From assembly GCA_963807235.1 (NCBI GenBank), contig CAWEBF010000009.1, positions 310,001 to 374,000 on the forward strand: a stretch of 64,000 bases of DNA, read 5' to 3'. A program made the translations under genes and the position numbers. Numbering within the stretch: position 1 is the stretch's first letter; each line of letters begins with the position of its first letter. Source of the stretch: CAWEBF01 sp963807235. GTDB taxonomy: Bacteria; Acidobacteriota; Vicinamibacteria; Vicinamibacterales; UBA2999. The notes beneath the pieces are model-generated. The model saw only the letters and a list, made by a program, of their open reading frames with translations. It was not told the origin of the DNA and ran no database searches. Of this stretch, positions 34,074 through 42,754 are shown piece by piece.

Positions 34074-34902
34074 TCAGTGCTGGATTTGGATGAGCGGCTG
34101 GTGCCTTCGTCGGCAGGCGCGCGGCCACGCTGTCGCGCAGCTCGCCGCTGGGATTGAGCCGCAGGTCCAGCAGGTGCCGCGGCATCACGTTGGTCATGGC
34201 CTTGAGCATCGACTGCTTCAGCCCCGGGTGCTCGACCTCGAGATCCATGATGAGGCGCTTCACCCGCTGGCGCTGCAGGCTCAGGTCGCCGCAGGCGGGA
34301 CAGCAGCAGCCGATGATCGGCAGCGCCGACTCCTTCGCGTAGAGCCTGGCCTCGTCCTCGCCTACATACACCAGGGGACGAATCACCACGTGCGCGCCGT
34401 TGTCGGACACCAGCCGGGCCGGCATCGCCTTGAGCGCCCCGGCAAAGAACAGGTTCAGGAGCAGGGTCTCGATGAAGTCGTCGAGGTGATGGCCCAGGGC
34501 GATCTTGGTGGCGCCGATCTCGGCGGCGATGCGGTACAGGACGCCGCGCCGCAGCCTCGCGCACAGCGAGCACGGGGTGGCATCGGCCTCCAGGATGTCC
34601 TCCATCACCTCGCCGATCGACGTGTGCTCGATGCGGTATTCCCACCCGCGCTCTGCGCAGGTCTTGGCGATGACGTCGTGCTTGTAGTCCTTGTAGCCCG
34701 AGTCCACGTTCACGGCGACGAGCGAGAACTTGATCGGGGCGCGCCGCCGGAGGTTGTCGAGCGTCTGCATCAGCGCCCAGCTGTCCTTGCCGCCCGACAG
34801 CCCCACCATCACGCGGTCGCCGTCCTCAATGAGCTTGAAATCGACGATCGCCTTGGTGGTCTTCTTGGAGATGCGGGTCTCGAGCGGCGTGCGATAGGAC
34901 AT
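34074..34902 (-). CDS. ttcA: tRNA 2-thiocytidine biosynthesis protein TtcA; 3' frame uncertain
   Basis: A PP-loop thiouridylase-type enzyme that makes s2C32 in tRNA. It starts MSYRTPLETRISKKTTKAIV at 34902. The ATP site is VGLSGGKDSWALM. The iron-sulfur cysteines are CSLCARLRRG and GCCCPACGD, as in TtcA. The frame shows no stop before dtd; a likely end is TGA at 34076-34074 (QPLIQIQH) after one more shift near 34110. It is otherwise full length. Confidence 0.9.
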
Positions 34903-34926
34903 AGGAATGTCAGTGTAGCTGCTGGC

Positions 34927-34954
34927 GGGCTCCGGGCTCCAGGCTCCGGGCTTC
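34927..34954. repeat. 7-bp tandem array, GGGCTCC type
   Basis: Units GGGCTCC, GGGCTCC, AGGCTCC, GGGCTTC. The TGA stop of the glycosyltransferase (34955-34953) begins in the last unit. It lies between the glycosyltransferase and ttcA. Confidence 0.88.
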
Positions 34955-35720
34955 AGGCCTGGCCCGGGACCAGGACTTCGGCGACCTCGTAGAGTGGCGG
35001 AGCCGATGGCGGACGGTTGAGAGCACGCCGCATGAGCGTCCGTAGGCGCAGCAAATCGCCGACGACCCGGAACGTCCGCGACAGGCCGTACTTGGATCGG
35101 CCGAACCTCCGCGGCCGATGATGCACCTCTACTTCTACAACCCGGCCACCAAGCTGGCTCGCAATCGCGGGCAGGTACCGGTGCATGCCGGGTTCGAGCT
35201 TGCAGGGGCCGGACGGCTTCGGCGCGGAACACCTTCAGCGAGCACCCGTTGTCGTGCAGGGCCACGCCGCTGACCTGCCCGATCAGCCAGTTCGCGGCGA
35301 CCGACGGCAGGTGCCGCGTCAACCATGCGTCCTGCCGGCGCCGTCGCCATCCGCACACCACGTCGGCGGTCTCGGCCAGCGCCACCAGGCGCGGGATATC
35401 GGCCGGGGTCGTTCTGGAGATCGCCGTCGGAGGTCACGATCACCCGGCCACGTGCCACCGCGAAGCCGGCCGTGAAGGCCGCCGATCTGCCCGAAGTTAC
35501 GGCTGAAGCGCAGGACGTGCAGGCGGGGCTCTCGCCGGTGCCACGCCGCCAGGCGCGCGAACGTGGCATCGGTGCTGCCGTCGTCCACCAGGATCACCTC
35601 GACGCTCGCCGGCATCCGCGCCAGCACCGGCAGCAGCTCCTCCAGCAAGGGATCGACGTTCGCTTCCTCGTCGCGCAGCGGCACGACGACGCTCACGTCG
35701 ACCTGGCCGTCAGGCCGCAC
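34953..35720 (-). CDS. Family 2 glycosyltransferase (DPM1/GtrB-like); several frame breaks
   Basis: The GT2 start is VDVSVVVPLRDEEANVDPLL, then VEVILVDDGSTDATF, VIVTSDGDLQNDP, the acceptor region (VCGWRRRRQDAWLTRHLPS) and the C-terminal HHRPRRFGRSKYGLSRTF. It fits polyprenyl-phosphate mannosyl/glucosyltransferases without C-terminal membrane helices. Three frame changes are needed. A GTG at 35720 overlaps the DedA stop. The stop is in a 7-bp array. Confidence 0.82.
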
Positions 35721-36309
35721 GCACGCTCCGCACGCGCCCGCGCCACCACCAGAGCAGCGCGCCAAGCAGAATGACCGCCACCACCCAGAGCGCCACCTCC
35801 CGGCCGCGAGTCCGCATCAGCTCCAGGGCCGCGTCGCCGAAATAGATGGCCAGCACGCCGAGCGCCAGGTAGCGCGCACCGCGTGCGACGGCGATGGCCG
35901 TGACGAACGGCACCGGCCGGACCCCCGCCAGACCGGCCCCGAGCACGAACAGCTTGAAAGGCGCCGGCGGCGGCAGCAGCGCCGGAACCATCAGCGCCAG
36001 CAGGCCGTGGCGGCGATAGAGCGCCAGCGTGCGCTCGAGCCCGCCGGCCTTGGTCCGTTTCTTCAGAAAGGCCTCGCCGCCCTTGCCGGCCAGGTAATAG
36101 ATCACGTAGCAGCCCGTCACCGACCCCATCGTCGCCATCGCCGCGTAGTACAGCATCAGCGCCTTGTTCTGCGTGACCATCAGCACGACCAGCAGGTCGT
36201 TGATCTGCGGAAGCGAGATGAAGGAGGAATCCAGCGCCGCGACGGCGAACAGTCCGGGTCCGCCGAGCGCCAGCGCCGCCCCATAGAGCCAGGCGAGAAA
36301 GGCGCGCAC
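35710..36309 (-). CDS. DedA/YqaA-type VTT-domain membrane protein
   Basis: 199 residues, GTG start at 36309. Several hydrophobic helices, and VTT-family features GSVTGCYVIYYLAGKGGEAF and PAPFKLFVLGAGLAGV. DedA proteins are lipid flippases or membrane homeostasis factors. Its end overlaps the glycosyltransferase gene. Confidence 0.85.
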   Translation of the reverse strand: MRAFLAWLYGAALALGGPGLFAVAALDSSFISLPQINDLLVVLMVTQNKALMLYYAAMATMGSVTGCYVIYYLAGKGGEAFLKKRTKAGGLERTLALYRRHGLLALMVPALLPPPAPFKLFVLGAGLAGVRPVPFVTAIAVARGARYLALGVLAIYFGDAALELMRTRGREVALWVVAVILLGALLWWWRGRVRSVRAA

Positions 36310-36331
36310 GAATCCCGCTATGGTAGCCCGT

Positions 36332-36893
36332 TCAGTCGACGACTCGATCCGGCAACATCGTGCGGAACGTCAGCGACACGCGGCGGCCGCGCGGCCGCTC
36401 GAGCCCTTGCCACACGTCGGTCGCACGCGCGGGGATCGCGTGCATCCACATCTGGCGAGCCTCCCCGGCGAGCACCAGCGCGCTGCCGGGTTCCAGGAAC
36501 ACGGCCTCGGATGGTCCCAGCCGGCCCACGCACGAAGTCCATCACGCACGTGGATCCGAGACTGATCGAGACGATGGTGTCGTCGAAGGCGACGTGGTCC
36601 ACGTGCGCCGGAATGCCGGTCCCCGCGGGATACTCGTTGACGATCAACTGCTCCGGCGCCGCTGGCATCAGGCCGTCGCGCACGAGCGAGGCGGTCAGGT
36701 GGCTGGCCCACGACGGCAGATCGCCGATGCGATGGATGCCGCCGCGCGTGTGGGTGTAATTGTAGCCATAGACCTGCACGCGCCGGCCGATGTACGACGG
36801 CTCCTGCCAGGGCTGCCCGTCAACGGCGGCCAGCAGTGCATCGTGCGCGTCGAGGCTCAAATACCCGGCGACGTACCGTAGCCCTGGCACCAT
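36332..36893 (-). CDS. AlkB-like 2OG-Fe(II) dioxygenase; frame broken once
   Basis: It starts MVPGLRYVAGYLSLDAHDAL at 36893. The Fe site HxD is in IPAHVDHVAFDDTIVS, the distal His is in MWMHAIPARATD, and the 2OG-binding arginine is near GRRVSLTFR. One extra base near 36530 breaks the frame. Substrate unknown; family members demethylate nucleic acids or proteins. Confidence 0.82.
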
Positions 36894-36908
36894 GACGGTT
36901 TCGGAGCC

Positions 36909-37535
36909 TCAGTAGAGCCGCTTCTGCCCCTCGGCGATGTCGCGCTCGTACTCCTGCACCGTGACGCCCTCTGGCTTGATCTGTTCGAAGAGGACGCACG
37001 CCATCGACGGCAGCGCATCGGCCGCCGGCCACTCCTCGTGCGTCCAGAAGCCGGAGCGCAGGAAGGCCTTGGGACAGTGCACGAAGCACTGCTCCACCTC
37101 GACGCCGATCGCGAGGAGCGGCGTCTTGCCCTGGACCGTGCACGGCTCGAGCACTGCCGGATCGCGCGTCACCCAGGCCCGGCCGTTCACGCGCAGCGTT
37201 TCCTGGCGGCCGGGGATCAGGAAGATCAAGCCGACATGGGGGTTGGTCAGCAGATTCGCCATGCCGTCGAGCCGCTTGTTGCCTGGACGGTCGGGGATAA
37301 CGAGCCGGTGCGAGTCGAGCACTTTGACGAAGCCCGGCGCGTCGCCCTTGGGCGACACGTCGCAGCGGCCGCCGCTGCCGGCCGTGGCCAGCAGGATGAA
37401 GGGCGACAACGCGATGAACGCGCGGTCGTGGTGGTCGAGTTCCTTGCGCTCTTTGAGTACCGAGCGAGAGGCGGGCGTGCCGACAAGCTGCCGCAGCTCC
37501 TCTTCGCTGGTGACGACGTGGTTGAAGGGAATCAT
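36909..37535 (-). CDS. Pyridoxamine 5'-phosphate oxidase-related FMN protein (MSMEG_1061-like)
   Basis: About 208 residues from MIPFNHVVTSEEELRQ at 37535. The PPOX barrel has FIALSPFILLATAGSGG, DVSPKGDAPGFVKVLD and MANLLTNPHVGLIFLIPG. This small family binds FMN. Its ATG overlaps the stop of a 40-residue membrane peptide gene (ATGA), so translation is coupled. Confidence 0.85.
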   Translation of the reverse strand: MIPFNHVVTSEEELRQLVGTPASRSVLKERKELDHHDRAFIALSPFILLATAGSGGRCDVSPKGDAPGFVKVLDSHRLVIPDRPGNKRLDGMANLLTNPHVGLIFLIPGRQETLRVNGRAWVTRDPAVLEPCTVQGKTPLLAIGVEVEQCFVHCPKAFLRSGFWTHEEWPAADALPSMACVLFEQIKPEGVTVQEYERDIAEGQKRLY

Positions 37536-37654
37536 CGCGCGAAGGGCCCGCCGGGAGGCCGCCAGCCGCGCCACCCGCCGTACCGGGCCATCAGGATGAT
37601 GACCATGATTGCCACCAGAACCGCGATGTCGATGCTGCCGAACCGGCCGTCCAT
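37532..37654 (-). CDS. 40-residue single-helix membrane protein upstream of the PPOX gene
   Basis: Too short for usual gene callers. The peptide begins MDGRFGSIDIAVLVAIMVI, has one hydrophobic helix (about residues 8-23), then a basic, Trp/Gly-rich tail to residue 40. GGAGG lies 7 bases before the ATG at 37654. Its TGA overlaps the PPOX ATG by 4 bp. The GGAGG is in the 3' arm of a hairpin (37662-37691). Function unknown; possibly a membrane tether for its partner. Confidence 0.6.
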   Translation of the reverse strand: MDGRFGSIDIAVLVAIMVIILMARYGGWRGWRPPGGPFAR

Positions 37655-37661
37655 ACGGCAC

Positions 37662-37691
37662 CTCCAAGGGCGCTGTTGGACGCCCTTGGAG
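37662..37691 (-). promoter_or_regulatory. Hairpin that covers the ribosome-binding site
   Basis: The arms CTCCAAGGGCG (37662-37672) and CGCCCTTGGAG (37681-37691) pair perfectly with an 8-base loop. On the minus strand the 3' arm contains the GGAGG of the 40-residue gene, so the hairpin would block initiation. On the plus strand it is followed by CATTTT and resembles a terminator, but no plus-strand gene precedes it. Confidence 0.5.
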
Positions 37692-37697
37692 CATTTT

Positions 37698-37725
37698 AGC
37701 CTTTAGCCTTGGGCCTTTCGCCTTT
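37698..37725. repeat. 7-bp tandem array, AGCCTTT type
   Basis: Units AGCCTTT, AGCCTTG, GGCCTTT, CGCCTTT. The stop TGA of the OmpW-like gene (37727-37725) begins in the array. Same word family as 11779. Confidence 0.88.
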
Positions 37726-38417
37726 CAAAATCGAATCCCCGCCGTGGCCTGATACGTCCAGCCGCCCAGATCCAACCGAGAGCCGGTGAAGTCGTTCGAA
37801 AGCGACGTATCGGCCTTGTGGTAACGCACCTCGAAGCCGGCGCTCGCACTGCGACCAGAGAACCGGATGCCACCGAGCAGCACGGCACCGACCTCCGTGC
37901 CGTCGGCAGTGAACTCACCCTCGAAGATCCGGCGGCCCGCGTCGAAGTTGATGAACTCCCCGAACTCGCTGTAGTTCCACTTGAGGGCCGTCAGTCCCCC
38001 ACCAAAGTACGGCTGCACCGGGGCGTCCTGTCCGAACGGCAGCACGCGCACGGTGAAGTCGATGGGCAGGCGGCGCAGACGCGTCTCCTGGTCGATTTCC
38101 GTCCCGTCGGGATCCTCGAAGTCGGCGTAGAAGCTGGGAACCGTCTTCTGGGTGTAATGAAGGCCGACGCCACCTTCGATGAAGCGGCCGATCGGCACGA
38201 GCCATTCACCGCCCACGGCCGCCCCGCCGAAGTCGCTGATCTCGAAGACCAGGAAGTCGCGGTTGGCGACGAGCGCGTCGCCCCGGACCCGTGAGTCGTA
38301 GCCCAGGGGCGCGAAGTACCCGAGCGTGAAGTTCACGGTCTGCTGGGCCGACGCGGGAACGGACAGGCAGACGGCCGCGCACGCAATCGCCGCCGTGCGC
38401 CAGAATCGATTGGACAT
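37725..38417 (-). CDS. Outer-membrane beta-barrel protein, OmpW/OmpA-like
   Basis: 230 residues from MSNRFWRTAAIACAAVCLSV at 38417 (GGAGA upstream). A signal peptide cleaved after SAQQ, then alternating strands (NFTLGYFAPLGYDSRVRG, EWLVPIGRFIEGGVGLHY). It ends in the terminal phenylalanine signature WTYQATAGIRF for outer-membrane assembly. Function unknown. Confidence 0.75.
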   Translation of the reverse strand: MSNRFWRTAAIACAAVCLSVPASAQQTVNFTLGYFAPLGYDSRVRGDALVANRDFLVFEISDFGGAAVGGEWLVPIGRFIEGGVGLHYTQKTVPSFYADFEDPDGTEIDQETRLRRLPIDFTVRVLPFGQDAPVQPYFGGGLTALKWNYSEFGEFINFDAGRRIFEGEFTADGTEVGAVLLGGIRFSGRSASAGFEVRYHKADTSLSNDFTGSRLDLGGWTYQATAGIRF

Positions 38418-38448
38418 GGGTGTCTCCACGCAAGCACAGGCTGTCGAG

Positions 38449-39363
38449 TTAGGCATCTGCCTGGGGGACTGCAGATGTGATGCCAGTGGCAAGGGCGGCC
38501 TGCCACGGGCTCGAACACGCGAAAGCCCGTGGATTCGGGCCCGTGTCCCCTTTCAGGAACGGGTTGCGCGGAACTGCCGGATTACCATTCAGCAGCTCGT
38601 CGTGGAGCGGGCCATTCGAGGCAATGAGATGCGCGGCGTTGGGATCGAAGGGCGTACCGTCCATCCCCGTGATGGTGCCGCCAGCCTCGGTGACGATCAG
38701 CGCACCGGCGGCGACGTCCCATGGCTTGAGGTGCTGCTCCCAGAAGCCGTCGAACCGGCCCGCGGCCACGTAGCACAGGTCGAGCGCGGCCGAACCCAGC
38801 CGCCGCACGGCTCGGGCCTTCGACAGAAACGCGCCAAAGAGCTGCACGAGGTCGCCCGACTGCTTGTGCACGTCGTAGGGGAAGCCTGTCACCAGCAGCG
38901 AATCGATCAGCGCCGCGGCGCTGGAGGTCGCCAGCGGCGTGCCATTCAGGAACGCGCCCACGCCGCGTTCGGCGGTGAACAGCTCGTTCCGCGTCGGATC
39001 GAAGATGGCGGCCACCTCGGCGCGCCCCCCGACTTCGAGCGCCAGGGACGAGCAGAAGATCGGCAGCCCGTGCGCGTAGTTGGTGGTGCCGTCCAGCGGG
39101 TCGAACACCCAGCGATAGGGCGACACCGATGCGGCCTGCGTGTCCGGGCTCAGCTCTTCGCCCAGCACTTCGTGATCGGCAAACCGCTCGGCGACAACGG
39201 CCCGGCACATGCGCTCGCACTCGAGATCCACCTCGGTCACGAGATCGATCGTGCTCTTCTTGTCGATGCGAAATCCGGACTCGCGGCGCGCGAGCTGGAT
39301 TGCGCCCGCCTTGAGGACGATCTCCGTGGCGGTGGCGAGGTAGAGGGGATCGGGGGCGGGCAC
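38449..39363 (-). CDS. Inositol monophosphatase family protein
   Basis: 304 residues, GTG start at 39363. The metal and phosphate motifs are VFDPLDGTTNYAHG and LKPWDVAAGALIVTEAGG. Family members hydrolyse inositol-1-phosphate or related sugar phosphates. After LHDELLNGNPAVPRN the C-terminus runs about 35 residues further than usual, possibly from a lost stop. Confidence 0.9.
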   Translation of the reverse strand: MPAPDPLYLATATEIVLKAGAIQLARRESGFRIDKKSTIDLVTEVDLECERMCRAVVAERFADHEVLGEELSPDTQAASVSPYRWVFDPLDGTTNYAHGLPIFCSSLALEVGGRAEVAAIFDPTRNELFTAERGVGAFLNGTPLATSSAAALIDSLLVTGFPYDVHKQSGDLVQLFGAFLSKARAVRRLGSAALDLCYVAAGRFDGFWEQHLKPWDVAAGALIVTEAGGTITGMDGTPFDPNAAHLIASNGPLHDELLNGNPAVPRNPFLKGDTGPNPRAFACSSPWQAALATGITSAVPQADA

Positions 39364-39374
39364 GCGCGTCGGGG

Positions 39375-39818
39375 TCAGGCCACGGTGGCTGGCGCGCGCT
39401 TCACCATCACCACTTCCATGCCGCCCTCGGCGGCCCGCCGTACGTGCATTTCGTCCATGAAGCTGCGGATCAGGAAGATGCCGCGCCCGCTGGTCTTCAG
39501 CAGGTTCTCCGGCGCGAGCGGATCCGGCAGACAGGAGGGATCGAAGCCGGGTCCTTCGTCGCGCACGCGAATCCAGACGCCGTGGGGGAATTCCGCCTCG
39601 AGCGGCGCCACCTCCACGTGCACGTGCTTGCGCGCGTCGTTGGAGTTGCCGTGTTTGATGGCGTTGATGACGGACTCGCGGACGGCGACACCGAGCCAGT
39701 GCAGCCCGTCGTCGTCCAGCCCCACCATGCGCCCCACGTGGTCGCTCACGACCTGGACCACGTCCACCATCTCAAAGACACTGGCGAACTCGAGCCGGAT
39801 GGTGTGCGCGCTGTGCAC
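39375..39818 (-). CDS. RsbW/SpoIIAB-type anti-sigma factor kinase
   Basis: 147 residues, GTG start at 39818. It is a HATPase_c fold: N box VRESVINAIKHGN, G1 DEGPGFDP, G2 SGRGIFLIRSFMDE. Such proteins bind sigma factors or phosphorylate anti-sigma antagonists. No sigma or antagonist gene is adjacent; IMPase follows. Confidence 0.85.
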   Translation of the reverse strand: MHSAHTIRLEFASVFEMVDVVQVVSDHVGRMVGLDDDGLHWLGVAVRESVINAIKHGNSNDARKHVHVEVAPLEAEFPHGVWIRVRDEGPGFDPSCLPDPLAPENLLKTSGRGIFLIRSFMDEMHVRRAAEGGMEVVMVKRAPATVA

Positions 39819-39839
39819 GGGGGGCCCAATAATTATACG

Positions 39840-39945
39840 GTCGTTGGTCGCGGGTCGTTAGTCGTTAGTCGTGGGTCGTTAGTCGCAGGTGCTCAGGACG
39901 AACCAAAACTACCAACCACGAACCACGAACTACGAACTCCGAACT
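39840..39945. repeat. Inverted 7-bp arrays (GTCGTTR x7 and ACGAACT-type x5)
   Basis: Seven units on the left (GTCGTTG, GTCGCGG, GTCGTTA, GTCGTTA, GTCGTGG, GTCGTTA, GTCGCAG; 39840-39888). At least five on the right (ACCAACC, ACGAACC, ACGAACT, ACGAACT, CCGAACT; 39911-39945). The halves are near reverse complements. It lies between the VWFA and RsbW-like genes, both minus strand. Confidence 0.85.
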
Positions 39946-39961
39946 GCCACCGACAGTCCGC

Positions 39962-40861
39962 TCACGGCATGCGTCCGTCGAGCGTGAGGTTCACGGTGAG
40001 CCCGCCGCGGGCCGCCAGCCCGATGGCGCCCACGGATCCGGTCTTGCCGGCGGGCCGCTCGAAGGTTACGCGGTATTGCGCGCTCTGCTTGGCATGGCTT
40101 CTGGCGATCTGGGCGCCGATCTCCGGCAGGAGCGTCGCCAGACGTGTAGCGGCCGCGATGGACTCGTAGCGTCCGCCGGTCTGCTTCGTGGCCGCGATGG
40201 CGATTTGCGAGGCATTCGCCGCACCCACCCCCGTCGCCACGGCGCTCGCGCCGGCCAGGATCGCGTGGACGGTGATGGCCCTGCTGGTCAGGCGCTCGAA
40301 GAGCTGCTTCACGTCGCGGTCGCGAATATTGCTGCCGTCGGCAGTCAACGAGCCCAGAATGACGACCACCGGGAAGTTGTTGCCCTTCTCCTTGTCGAAG
40401 CGGGCGACGGTCTCGATCAATCCGTCCACGAAGCGGCTCGTGGACGAGTCCGGGGTGTACAGGTCGACTCCGGCGAGCAGTGCTTTCTTGTCGGTGGTGG
40501 GCCGCACCACCCACCGCGGCTGCGGCGCGAGGGTCTGCAGCGAGGCCTCCACTCCCTCGGGCAGCGCTTCGATGAGCGCCTTGGCGCCCGTGCGCACGTT
40601 GACGATCCGTTCGGCCGACCCGGTGCCGTTGTCCAGCAGGATGGCCACCCGCACCGGCCAGTCGATCGGCTCGAGCTTCAGCAGCTTGCCGGTCGCGCCG
40701 TCCTCCTGGACCTGAATGTCGGCGTCGGTCAGCGTGGTGACGGGCTTGCCCGACGCGTCGCTGAACTGGGCGAAGAACTGGAACTCGCGCTGCGCCAGCA
40801 CGGACGTGGACGATGCGGACCACACGGCCGAGAACAGAATCCCCACGAGCACGCGTCGCAT
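39962..40861 (-). CDS. Secreted VWFA-related protein (Acidobacteria type)
   Basis: 299 residues from MRRVLVGILFSAVWSASS at 40861, with a strong ribosome-binding site (AGGAGGGGG). A signal peptide, then an N-terminal beta domain (VTTLTDADIQVQEDGA), a metal-site-like DNGTGS in VAILLDNGTGS, and a VWFA body ending TVNLTLDGRMP. This domain type is frequent in Acidobacteria, supporting the lineage guess. Confidence 0.78.
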   Translation of the reverse strand: MRRVLVGILFSAVWSASSTSVLAQREFQFFAQFSDASGKPVTTLTDADIQVQEDGATGKLLKLEPIDWPVRVAILLDNGTGSAERIVNVRTGAKALIEALPEGVEASLQTLAPQPRWVVRPTTDKKALLAGVDLYTPDSSTSRFVDGLIETVARFDKEKGNNFPVVVILGSLTADGSNIRDRDVKQLFERLTSRAITVHAILAGASAVATGVGAANASQIAIAATKQTGGRYESIAAATRLATLLPEIGAQIARSHAKQSAQYRVTFERPAGKTGSVGAIGLAARGGLTVNLTLDGRMP

Positions 40862-40937
40862 GACCCCCTCCTCTCTCCTGTTGTTAGCCCCACATCGCCT
40901 CGATGACGGCGGTGTGCGCCCGCGCAACCCCACCTGT

Positions 40938-40943
40938 TATAGT
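40938..40943 (+). promoter_or_regulatory. -10 box immediately upstream of the aroA start
   Basis: TATAGT ends 6 bases before the aroA ATG at 40950 and no ribosome-binding site is present. Transcription would begin at or next to the ATG, giving a leaderless mRNA. No clear -35 box. Confidence 0.4.
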
Positions 40944-40949
40944 TCGACG

Positions 40950-42260
40950 ATGCCTCCAGCGCAAAGCGTGGTGGTACATCCCGCCACCGCGATGCGCGGC
41001 CGCGTGCGTCCCCCGGGCGACAAGTCCGTGTCCCACCGGTATGCACTGCTGGCCGCACTGGCCGACGGGCATTCAACCATCACGGGCTACTCGACGGGCG
41101 GGGACTGCGCGTCCACGTTGTCGTGCCTGCGCCAGCTGGGCGTGGAGATCGAGGAATTGCCGCGCGACGCCACGGGGCGCAACTTACGGATCCAGGGGCG
41201 CGGTCTCGGAGGCCTGCGGGCACCCGGCGCCGATCTCGATGCCGGCAATTCGGGCAGCACCATGCGCATGCTGGCGGGCGTCCTAGCGGCGCATCCGTTT
41301 GCGGCGACCCTCGTGGGCGACGCGTCACTGCAGGCGCGCCCCATGCGTCGCGTGATCGTGCCGCTGGAGCGCATGGGCGCACGAATCGACTCGCGCGACG
41401 GCCGCCCGCCGCTGACGGTCCGCGGGACCGCCCAGCTGTCGCCCGTGGACTTCCACACGGAAGTCCCGAGCGCCCAGGTCAAGAGCGCCGTGCTGCTCGC
41501 GGGCCTCCATGCTCCTGGACGAACCTCGGTCACCGAATCCCTGCCCACACGGGACCATACGGAGCGCGCGCTGGCTGAGTTCGGTGTGCAAGTCGAGCGT
41601 GTAGGGGGCGGTACCGTGGCGCTGACAGGCGGCCAGCGGCTCAACGGCAGGGATCTGTCGGTTCCGGGCGACCTGTCGGCAGGCGCGTTTTGGCTAGCAG
41701 CCGGGGCGTCGCTTTCGGGGTCCGAGATCGTTATTACGAATGTGGGGCTGAATCCCACCCGCAGCGGGGTGATTGACGTCGTGCGACGGCTGGGGGGCCG
41801 AATCGAAGTGGAACCGCTGACAACGGCCCAGCACGGCGAGCCCGCGGGCACGATCACGGTCACGTACGGCGGTGTGGGCCACGCCGAGGTGGCCCCGGCC
41901 GAGGTTCCCGGTGTCATCGACGAGCTGCCGGTCCTTGCCGCGCTGGCGACGCACGGCGGCGGGCTCCGCGTCACGGGCGCGCACGAGCTGCGCGTCAAAG
42001 AAAGCGACCGCATTGCCTCGCTGGCCGAAGGCATCCGCGCGATGGGGGGGCGCATCGACGAGTTCGAGGACGGGTTTCACGTGCACGGGGACCGGCGGCT
42101 GACCGGCGGCGAGGTGGATGCCAGGCACGACCACCGGCTCGCGATGGCCTTTGCCATCGCGGCACTGGGCGCGGAGGGCCCGACGGTGATCCACGACGCC
42201 GCGGCCGCGGCCGTCTCCTACCCCGAGTTCTTCGGCGTGCTCGATTCGTTGCGTGCGTGA
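40950..42260 (+). CDS. aroA: 3-phosphoshikimate 1-carboxyvinyltransferase (EPSP synthase)
   Basis: 436 residues. It joins shikimate-3-phosphate and PEP. It starts MPPAQSVVVHPATAMRG, then PGDKSVSHRYALLAALADG. Active-site segments are LDAGNSGSTMRMLAG, LPTRDHTERALAEFG and ELRVKESDRIASLAEG. The aroK GTG overlaps its TGA, so aroA and aroK are one unit. Confidence 0.97.
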   Translation: MPPAQSVVVHPATAMRGRVRPPGDKSVSHRYALLAALADGHSTITGYSTGGDCASTLSCLRQLGVEIEELPRDATGRNLRIQGRGLGGLRAPGADLDAGNSGSTMRMLAGVLAAHPFAATLVGDASLQARPMRRVIVPLERMGARIDSRDGRPPLTVRGTAQLSPVDFHTEVPSAQVKSAVLLAGLHAPGRTSVTESLPTRDHTERALAEFGVQVERVGGGTVALTGGQRLNGRDLSVPGDLSAGAFWLAAGASLSGSEIVITNVGLNPTRSGVIDVVRRLGGRIEVEPLTTAQHGEPAGTITVTYGGVGHAEVAPAEVPGVIDELPVLAALATHGGGLRVTGAHELRVKESDRIASLAEGIRAMGGRIDEFEDGFHVHGDRRLTGGEVDARHDHRLAMAFAIAALGAEGPTVIHDAAAAAVSYPEFFGVLDSLRA

Positions 42261-42754
42261 CTCGCGACAAGGTCTATCTGGTGGGCTTCATGGGGGCCGG
42301 CAAGAGCACCGTCGCGCGGGCGCTCGGCCGGCGGTTGGGCTGGCGGGTGGAAGACATCGACGAGCGAATCGAAACCCGTGAGCGGAAATCAGTGGCCGCG
42401 ATCTTCGCGCAGCACGGCGAACCCTACTTCCGGCAGCTCGAGCGGCAGGTGCTGATCGAGCTGTTGCCCGAGCGCAATGTGGTCGTGGCGACCGGCGGGG
42501 GGACGTTCGCGGAGGCCGACAACCGCGCGCTGATGCTGGCCGACGGCGCCACGGCCTGGCTCGACATCCCGCTGGCGCAGGTGCTGCGGCGCGTGCCGAC
42601 CGACGGACGGCGGCCACTGGCCGCGGACCGGGCCCGCATGGAGCAGCTGTTCCTGATGCGCCAGCTGACCTACGCGATGGCGCACGTGCGCATCGACGGG
42701 GCCAAGCCGGTGCCCGAGGTCGTGGACCGCCTGCTGGAGTGGATCGGTTACTGA
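42257..42754 (+). CDS. aroK: Shikimate kinase
   Basis: 165 residues, GTG start overlapping the aroA stop (GTGA). The Walker A is GFMGAGKSTVARALG, then VEDIDERIE for shikimate and VVVATGGGTFAEA. It phosphorylates shikimate for AroA. The next gene begins at its TGA (TGATG). Confidence 0.96.
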   Translation: MTRDKVYLVGFMGAGKSTVARALGRRLGWRVEDIDERIETRERKSVAAIFAQHGEPYFRQLERQVLIELLPERNVVVATGGGTFAEADNRALMLADGATAWLDIPLAQVLRRVPTDGRRPLAADRARMEQLFLMRQLTYAMAHVRIDGAKPVPEVVDRLLEWIGY

